Part shown: positions 56,906 through 64,000 of the stretch, piece by piece | Numbering within the stretch: position 1 is the first letter of the stretch | Layout: the number at the start of each line of letters is the position of its first letter | Assembly (NCBI GenBank): GCA_022495995.1 | Contig: JAFEMH010000980.1 | Coordinates: 248,001 to 312,000, forward strand | DNA: 64,000 nucleotides | DNA from: Adenophora triphylla var. japonica | Taxonomy: Eukaryota > Streptophyta > Magnoliopsida > Asterales > Campanulaceae | Direction of reading: 5' to 3' | Notes under the pieces: model-generated | Database searches by the model: none | The model's input: the letters and a program-made list of their open reading frames with translations, nothing else | What the model was told of the DNA's origin: nothing | Position numbers and translations under genes: made by a program

Positions 56906-57253
56906 AGTTCTTCAAATTGGTTATTTTTCCTGATTGAACTAGCTATATGCGTAGATCTCATTCTCGCGTTCGATTTGGTATGTGGTGGGCCCAAAACGGA
57001 GTTCGTATGAGGGAGTTATGACCTCCGGAAGGTCGAGACGCTCGAAAATGGCAAATCAAATTCCGGAAGACCCCGAAAAGTGTGTTTTTCGAGGAAAGTT
57101 GTACTTTTACGTGTGATAACGTGTGTTGAGTACGCTTTGACATTGGGATGCACTGGGCAGTCCCGGGATGTCTCGTGGGCTCGAGAACGGGGAGCTTAAC
57201 ATGTTCCGGTTAACTTTTAACGGATTTTGACGATCCGGATTTGGGTACTTACA

Positions 57254-57977
57254 GGCTTGTTCAGTTGACTTCTCGGATTCTTGGGATATTCACTTACCAC
57301 TTGTTGAGTTTGCTTACAATAACAGTTATCAGTCGAGTATTGAGATGGCTCCTTACAAAGCTTTGTATGGGAGGAAGTGTAGGTCTCCAATTTGTTGGGA
57401 TGAAGTTAGGGAAGCCAAACTTTAGGGTGTTGATATTGTTCAAGATTCAGTTGAGAAAGTGAAGCTTATACAGAATCGATTGATTACGACCCAAAGTAGA
57501 CAAAAGAGCTATGCCGATCAGAGGAGACGAGACCTTGAGTTCCAGGTGGGAGACTTTGTATTTTTGAGGGTTTCGCCAAAAGTGGGAATTAGAAGGTACG
57601 GCAAAAAAGGTAAACTCGCTCCAAGGTATGTTGGACCTTTTGAAATTTTGGAAAGAGTAGGAAATCTTGCTTATCTTCTTGCGTTGCCCCCTTCTCTTGA
57701 TAAGATGCATAGTGTGTTTCATGTCTCCATGCTTCGTAAGTATTTGTATGAACCATCTCACGTGTTACCGAGAGTACCGGATGATATTGAGCCGGATATG
57801 GCTTATGTGGAGCAACCAATTCAAGTGATTGATAGCAAAGTCCAAGAGTTGAGAAACAAAAGTATTCCCCTTGTTAGGGTTGTATGGAGGAATAATGATG
57901 TTGAAGAGTCGACTTGGGAGCTTAGGGAAGAGATGGAACAGAATTATCCGTGGTTTTTCGATCTTCTTGGTAAGTAA
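57254..57977 (+). pseudogene. element 5 integrase C-terminus and chromodomain
   Basis: The frame begins inside the integrase with [20 protein letters not shown], then [20 protein letters not shown] and a TAG in EAKL-stop (57423). After it QKSYADQRRRDLEFQVGDFV, GKLAPRYVGPFEILERVGNL and LHSVFHVSMLRKY-like sequence form the GPY/F module. The C-terminal KSIPLVRVVWRNNDVEESTW with ELREEMEQNYPWFF is a chromodomain-like tail, which in this group directs insertion into heterochromatin. The core triad is absent because of truncation. Confidence 0.88.
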
Positions 57978-58828
57978 ATCTAAAATTTGTGCCAAATTTT
58001 CTTTAAGGGGGAGTGATTGTCACGACCCTAAACCTAGTCATTATTTTGATGCATGTTTGAGCACGTATATATGGCGTGTGTCGCATCTCATTTCATGCTT
58101 CACATTTTATTTGTGAATATTATGTGTTAGTTTTAATATTTTAATAACTTAATTGATATTTTAAGTATGTTAATAAATAAAAATTTAATTATTTAATGCT
58201 AATTAGAATTAATAGGAGTTGTGTAGTGGAAATTGTAATTGTTGAAATTTAACTAAGAAACTTGTAAAAATATTGAGATGCTAAATTGTAGAAGTTAAAA
58301 CTTAAGGAACTTAATTTACTCAATGGTTGGAGGAGCCTAAGTGTTAAATTGGTCCATGTATATCCTTAGGTTGGTAAGATGAAGCTTCATTAAGAAAAAT
58401 CAGACCAAAGACATTTCTTTCCTTCTTCCTTGAGAATACATTACCTAGGTTTTCCTACATTCAAAAATTCCTCCTATATCCGATTCTTGTCCGTTCTTCG
58501 ATCCGACTGCGTCTAAATGTTAAGGAAGCGGATTGGATCATTTCTATCCGATTAAAGTTTTCATGCTTTTGTATTATTTTGGAGGTAAGTTATTATTTTT
58601 CCTTCTTTAATTTTAGCTCATTTGATGTTCATGTTACAATTGTTGAAGTATGCTCGTTGCATGGAACATTTGGTCATTTTTCTTGAGTGGGAATGGATGG
58701 AAATGGTTTTGGTTGAGTTGAAATGATGTTTAGGTTATGGTGTTGCTGTTTGAGGTGAAAAATGGTAAGGTTAACGTTTTCAAGAAATTGCTGATGTTTC
58801 AGCACAAATTCTAATTTTTGCTGAAGGG

Positions 58829-58930
58829 CACGACTCGTGCTGCCTATCACGAGTCGTTCCCTTCAGCCATTCGTGACCACGAGTCGTGTAATACTTTGCA
58901 CTCGTGCTTCTTTGAGTGCCACGACTCGTG
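58829..58930. repeat. cluster of CACGACTCGTG palindromes
   Basis: CACGACTCGTG lies at 58829 and 58920, CACGAGTCGTG at 58878, CACGAGTCGT at 58848 and GCACTCGTGC at 58899: five related near-palindromes in 102 bp within the element 5 LTR. Confidence 0.8.
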
Positions 58931-59352
58931 CCCTGCTCTGTTTGTGCTGAGTCAGTTTTGAAGCAAATTATCCCTCACTACCTAATGCACATTTTACCGA
59001 ATTGAACACTCTAATCAATAAACAATATATGGGCTACCAAATGATGTCTTAACATATCAATTGTGATGTTGGGAAGGTTGTTTAATACATGGTTAAAATA
59101 GGGTGGAACACTTGATTTCAATGAAACCTAAATTGTTCTAAACATTATATGGTTCATCATAGGTCCTTGGAATGCTATATTGATTTGTGTAGAACTTATG
59201 AATTGCAAAATATTGACTTGTTTGACATATTTGATGGTTTGTTGGATAGGGTTCCCTACTTTGGAATCCTAAGTTAAGATGAATGGTTTCAAGGATTCTT
59301 AGCCATTGTGCTATATATGAGTAATACTTGTTTATCATATTATTATTATATA

Positions 59353-59627
59353 CTCCCTCCGTCCCGCTACAATTCGCACAGTTACTGTTTGCACACGAAT
59401 TAAGGAAAAAGTTGGTAGAGTAAGTGTTGTGAGTATGAAAAGGGAGGTCGGAGAGAGAAAGTGGGATAGAAAATAGTGAGTTGATTGGTGTTGTGAGTAT
59501 AAAAGTAAAGTAGGAGAGAGAATTAGTGGGTGGAATAATAAATATTCTTTGCCATTTTAGGAAGTGCGCAGTTTGTAATGTGACACCCAATGAGGAAAGT
59601 GTGCAGCTTGTAGCGTGACGGAGGGAG
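59353..59627. mobile_element. Stowaway-type MITE in the element 5 LTR, 275 bp
   Basis: The left terminus is CTCCCTCCGTCCCGCTACAA and the right is its imperfect inverse (TTGTAGCGTGACGGAGGGAG), with TA on both sides. An 18-bp repeat gttccctactttggaatc occurs on both sides at a distance (59249 and 59640). Confidence 0.9.
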
Positions 59628-60589
59628 TATTTGGTATGGTTCCCTACTTTGGAATCATATATTGGTTGTTTAAGCAAGTATTTATTACTGTGTTTTTATT
59701 TAAAGTCCAGATGGTATTTGATTGTTATCGGGCAGTGGTATGAGATTATAATGGCACCCGAGCCAAGTTCATTATAATACCATTCACTAGTTCCCATTTT
59801 CCCCCTTCCATTGACCATGATTGGGTTGTGGGCTAGCTCCCTTTGAGTAAGTTATAGCTGCAAGTTTGGGATATGACTTTGTGTCATTTTCCCCCTGTTA
59901 TTGATGTTGTTACTTGGTTCCGGAACCGCTTCTTCAACTATTGATGCTGCTCAGACTGCTATATCCTTTTGGATTAAACATTGGCTCAGTATCATTCTAA
60001 GTATTATATTATTGCACTTACGTGTTATCTTATACATCCTTCTATGTGTTTAGATGATTGTGGTGTATATGATGAGCAAGTTGATATATGTTTTTATAAT
60101 ATGATTTGCATATCATATTGTTGCATTCATAATAGCTTACTGAGATTTATCTCACCACGTCCTTTTATTGTTTTCCTTAAATAAGGGCGAGCTAGGAAAT
60201 AGGGCACATTGAGCACGGGGAGGACGGCGAGTGGGTTGTAATTTGGGAAATGTATTTTGTTACATTATGTAAATGTATAACCAATTGGGTAGTATACCCG
60301 AGACCTTAATGTTATGTCACTATTTTGGTATACTTTTGAGATTGTAAATATTGTATGTTTTTGGAACTATGTTCCATAAGTATAAATAGTTTGTAAAATG
60401 GTGTTTGAGTTTAAGTAAGGTGTGTTACTTTTAGTAGTATAGAAATGAATTTTTTTTTAAGTTAAACAGGTTTTTGTATATTGTATAATTTGGAAAGGAT
60501 ATTTCGAAAGTTTTGTGAAAATAATGGCTTCTTCTGAGCGTGTCCCGGACGTGGGGCCAGGTAGGACCACGTATCGGGGCGCGTCACCA

Positions 60590-60741
60590 ATTACTAAGCA
60601 TTTGAGAGGGTAAGGGTAGAAGAGTGCCAAATACTTGAGTATTTGGCACGGGTATTCCTGCTTTCCCAAAAACAGGTATTTGAGACCACATTTTAGCCCT
60701 TCCAAAAAATGTTGTCACAAAAAGCCATTTCTCTTGTAGTG
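60590..60741. mobile_element. possible CACTA transposon terminus
   Basis: The sequence ends tttctcttgtagtg, the inverse of CACTACAAGAGAAA, which is the typical CACTA (En/Spm) end. It also contains a perfect 26-bp palindrome (60624-60649) of the kind found in subterminal regions. No opposite terminus was located. Confidence 0.35.
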
Positions 60742-62214
60742 GGAGCGACCATAAAGACAAAAATGAAGAAAACTTATGATATGTGGGCAGTTACACCCCT
60801 TATTAGGGTCGGCCGCACCCCCTCTTTTCAGGAACATTTCGAGAATTTAGCAAAATATGAGGACTTTTCTGAAATTATAAAAATCTTAGGAACCTGTGGG
60901 GGAATTCGACACAACATCTTCAGTTTTTCATTTTCGACCAGGATTTGTCCCGATTTCCTAATTTTTCGCACCTCCTACACCCTAGTTCAAATAGAACACT
61001 TCAATAGCAATTTGGTTATACATTTTTCTAGTGTTTTCTTCATTTCTTGGAGGATTAAAGGATTTCGATTTCAAATCAATAGTCAAGTCAAGAGTTTTAT
61101 GCATTCAATTAATGCTTTGTTGATGAGCATCAGATTATTATCGATTAATTCTCTTAATCTACTGTTTGGGGGAACATGTATTAATTCTTTATGCATTAAG
61201 TTAATTTTATTGTCAATAGTTTGTTAGGTACGTCAAAAAGTGTTTTAATTAAGTTTTCTATCTACAATTGCAAGTGTACGTGTGATTTTATTTTTTACTA
61301 AATTCGGCTAGAGTGATTGTCAAGAGATTTCTTGATTTATACGAAGTCTAACTTTTTGATATTTATAATTTTATGGAAATATTAGTTTGTGAAACAAATT
61401 ATATGTTATTTTGTTCCTAGGGTTTTAAAGGATTATTTGAATGTTAAATGAACTTAGCAAAAAGTATAACATTTAGAGAATACTAAATTGTGTACACGAG
61501 AATGTCCAATTTTACTTAAGTGAATGAATGCCCATTATTGATTGACACCATCTGCTTGAATCTGGTATCTTCGATTACTTATTCTTGTTATTTGCGTGCC
61601 TTAGTTAGTTAATTTTAATTTTTTCTTAATGAATCAATCAAACAAACCAAAAATTAGTCTTTTTATTTTTCTGTTAATGCTGACAATCGAACTGTTGATA
61701 GTAACTAGTGCGCTTGCTAGGCTTTTTGTTACAAGTGGAGTTTTTCTCTGTCAGGTATAATATCCTTATAACGAATTTGATGATACCCTGGTATCGATCT
61801 GAAACAAATGTTACTCGTCGTTCAACTATGTGAGGTCTTAGATTATCGAGAAACAGAGACCAATTATTATTTATCCTCAGAGCATATAATTAAAAAAGCA
61901 ACATGGAAAAGACATAGAACAAAAAATATCAAAAAGATATAAATGATTTCAATATAACATATGATTTCTAATATATTCACAAGTCTGATATATAAGCTAT
62001 GAGACATATAAATTGTTATAGCTGCCTTCAATTATTTTAACATATTTGTCTTATAGCGTAGGTATAAGGCCCATGAGGATGATGGAAAGCCATATCTCTC
62101 ATATTTAGAGGTCTTATAGATAATACATAAGACCAATTAGACATATAAAAGTAAGCTATGATAACTTCGACAGCTTCATAGATAGACTGAATATCAGTCG
62201 AACTAGAACTCATT
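60742..62214. other. no gene seen
   Basis: AT-rich. A 172-codon plus-strand frame (60709-61227) has no recognisable motif and is not called. No RNA gene seen. Confidence 0.55.
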
Positions 62215-63359
62215 TTAAAAAAATAATAATAATAAGAAGAAGAAAATTGTCATACAATTATCCCCATCTTTTGTTGTTGCTGCCAAAAGAGTACCCCTAA
62301 ACTTTTCGGTCAGAAATGTGCCATCCAGATATAACAAGGGTCGACAAAAAGTAAAGCCATGCAAACATGCAACAAATGCAACAAAACAACGTTTGAAATG
62401 AGAAGTCTGAGGATCAAAATCAATCAACACATAAATATTTGGGTTCAATTCCTTAATTTTCTCGCAATAAAATCTATGTTTATCATAAGCCGAAGTTGCA
62501 TCACCAAAAACAGTTTTCTTAAACTTCTAAACAGCTCCGCAAACAACATTGTAACTCATTTGAAGCTCACAATCTGTGTGCAGCTCTTTAACAATGTCAC
62601 TTGGACTAATATTTGGATTAGTTCTAACATTGTCAATTAGAATACTAGAAAGTACATCTGAACCCATCCTTTCGCCAAATTCAGCCCTAACCACATCCTT
62701 GCATATATGCTTTGGTTCATATGTCCTTATGTAAAAATAACCATTAGATTTTTCAGGTAAAGGATGGATCCTCCATGGACACCTTCTAGAAACATTGTCG
62801 CTACATTGAGCTTTAACACGACATTGTTCATTTTTCAAATACACAAAATCAAACCCCACTTCTGTTGCAAAAATACACAATACATTTCTAATTCAGCACG
62901 ACCAAATTCAAATATTTGACCAACATTTTGAATTGCGTCCGCATATTCTGCACTTTTCAATTTGTTTTCTTTGTGACGAAGAAAATTGACATGTACGTTC
63001 CAACTACTACTACAATTCGCAAGTTCAAAAGATGCAAAACTACCTTTACAAAGAAAGGTAGATGATTAACCAAAGGCATCATTTCTAACGGATATACTAT
63101 AATCATTCTCATTTATTTTCATCATGTCAATATGCTTACTAACAAGCATAATGCTCATGCAAATAAAGTCTTGCTCACCAGCCAACATACAACAATGATT
63201 CTCAGCTAAAACATATGACATTGACACATTTTCCCTTTGCCGACAATTCCATCTACTACAAGTAAATTCAACAAGAGATTCAAATGAAGAAAATTGATCA
63301 AACCTAGCAACCAAAGATGATGCTCCATACTTCCACAACACCATCACAATAGAATCCAT
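62215..63359 (-). pseudogene. Mutator-like element transposase, truncated and frameshifted
   Basis: The start at 63359 reads MDSIVMVLWKYG. The MuDR DNA-binding region is at 62527-62880: EQCRVKAQCSDNVSRRCPWR and TYEPKHICKDVVRAEFG. After a break, 62215-62448 carries the start of the MULE catalytic domain: LHGFTFCRPLLYLDGTFLTE with KFRGTLLAATTKDGD, where the DGTFL Asp is the first catalytic residue. Everything C-terminal is missing; the frame runs into an AT-rich (TTC/TTA)n stretch at 62215-62245. Stops lie near 63065 and 62880. No terminal inverted repeats were found. It could be a domesticated-type relative, but the breaks argue against that. Confidence 0.85.
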
Positions 63360-64000
63360 AACAATGAAGTTGAAATGGAAACTAATCTACACAATATTAA
63401 GAAACAAAACTAGAATTAGAATCTGATTTGGCAATTGAATAACCTTCAATTAAGATGAAATAACGAGATACAACATAAATAACATAGATCTTTACTTGAA
63501 TTGTATATGAAACTTAAAAAATTGAAGAATAAATGCTGCTTAAACTATTGAAATTGATGGCGAAATGGTAGATCTAGGGTTTTGTCAATCGCCATTGACG
63601 GCAGAGGAAGAGGAAAGAAAGAAAAAGGGAAAATTAAGAAATTGTAAAATCCTGACACATTATAAAGAAGTGTAGTTTCGGTATTTCAAATTTACATTAA
63701 CCCAGGCACAATAGGCATTGGGTTTGGATGGAATTTTGATATGGGCCTTAAATAGTGTGTGGACTTTTGGAATATCATGGGTTTTATGGAGAATGGTCTG
63801 GGCTGAGGGGGCTTTGAGGAATTATTCCATTAGGCATCTGCGGATTAGGGTCAGGGATTACAAACATAGTGACTCTATTAGGGTTAGGGTTTGCATGGGA
63901 ATGCCACTCCGACGAGATGTTGGGATGAGATTTTGCAGCAACTTGCATGGAAGAAGACTGGCCGGGCATTAATGAGGATTGGAGAGGGGGAAACATTGAC
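63360..64000. other. no gene seen
   Basis: The region upstream of the MULE fragment is AT-rich, with a GA-rich tract at 63600-63640. Short frames near 63720-63990 have no recognisable content. Confidence 0.5.

Larger units (their letters stand above)
50425..57253 (-). mobile_element. element 4: 5' part of a gypsy-like element with satellite interior
   Basis: The 5' LTR (55236-57253) and the primer-binding site (55215-55233, identical to that of element 3) define a minus-strand element. Its leader runs to about 54064. Beyond that, where gag would be expected, only satellite arrays are present up to the LTR of element 3. No gag-pol frame and no second LTR exist in the window. It inserted into the integrase of element 5. 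It is either a non-autonomous element with satellite filling or a copy truncated during rearrangement. Confidence 0.65.
55236..57253 (-). repeat. 5' LTR of element 4, about 2.0 kb
   Basis: In element sense it starts TGTAAGTACCC and ends GGGTAATTTCA. The outer end is set by the resumption of integrase coding of element 5 at 57254. It carries three internal tandem blocks and two GTCCGGCCGGAC palindromes. No second LTR is available to confirm the ends. Confidence 0.65.
57254..60589 (+). mobile_element. element 5: 3' end of a chromodomain gypsy element
   Basis: The integrase C-terminus with chromodomain (57254-57977), a polypurine tract (tttaagggggagtgat) and an LTR beginning TGTCACGACCC are seen in plus orientation. 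The 5' part is missing because element 4 inserted in the integrase. The chromodomain and LTR start suggest the Tekay/Del group; the exact clade is inferred. Confidence 0.8.
58018..60589 (+). repeat. 3' LTR of element 5, end approximate
   Basis: It starts TGTCACGACCC directly after the purine tract. The end is placed at ggggcgcgtcacca, which looks like a terminal CA after a GCGTCAC run; without the other LTR this is a guess. It contains a nested MITE and a cluster of CACGA(C/G)TCGTG palindromes. Confidence 0.5.

Noticed and set aside
60709..61227. 172-codon plus-strand protein
   Set aside because: No recognisable motif, unbalanced composition and overlap with a transposon-like end; not enough to call a gene.

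Overview
This is nuclear DNA from a flowering plant, probably a eudicot; the species cannot be named from the sequence. It is almost entirely transposable-element sequence. Signs of a plant are GT-AG introns of 80-220 bp, Stowaway-type MITEs with the CTCCCTCCGTCCC terminus, a Ty1/copia element primed by initiator tRNA-Met, Ty3/gypsy elements of the Tat type (two RNase H domains) and a chromodomain gypsy integrase. The only hint of a host gene is one or two weak exon candidates on the minus strand within the first kilobase. No tRNA, rRNA or CRISPR was seen.

Layout: 1-1.0 kb possible 5' part of a host gene (minus). 1.9-2.3 kb a hAT-type MITE with a perfect 8-bp target duplication. 2.37-7.93 kb a decayed copia element (minus) with TGTTA duplications, its 5' LTR expanded by an AT microsatellite and two Stowaway MITEs. 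8-11.5 kb a MITE-rich, AT-rich stretch. 11.55-24.15 kb element 1, a complete Tat/Retand-like gypsy element (minus, TTAGT duplications). 24.49-36.04 kb element 2, a relative of element 1 whose 5' LTR is cut off. 36.04-50.42 kb element 3, a Tat-type gypsy element in plus orientation. 50.42-57.25 kb the 5' half of element 4 (minus), with about 3.6 kb of four successive satellite arrays in its interior. 57.25-60.59 kb the 3' end of a chromodomain gypsy element (element 5) into which element 4 inserted. 60.6-60.7 kb a possible CACTA terminus. 62.2-63.4 kb a broken Mutator-like transposase (minus).

The genes form element cassettes: gag, protease, reverse transcriptase, RNase H and integrase. All show stops, frameshifts or catalytic substitutions, so I call them pseudogenes. 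The unusual part is what the Tat elements carry between pol and the 3' LTR, on the strand opposite pol. Elements 1 and 2 each hold an intron-containing gene resembling the 'putative gypsy type transposon' family (PF04195), with matching intron positions. Element 3 holds two antisense genes: a spliced plant mobile domain (PMD) gene and a DUF7745-like gene.

Element 3 also carries two dispersed non-coding modules that seem worth attention. One is a CGCGCG-centred palindrome (consensus ATCTCGCGCGAGAT), usually paired, at seven loci: both LTRs, the leader, upstream of gag, after pol and just upstream of TATA boxes of both antisense genes. The other is a 60-75 nt module present three times, whose three helices, including a pseudoknot-type crossing helix, are kept by compensatory changes. 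Element 4 carries a comparable palindrome pair of different sequence in its LTR, and element 5 a third kind.
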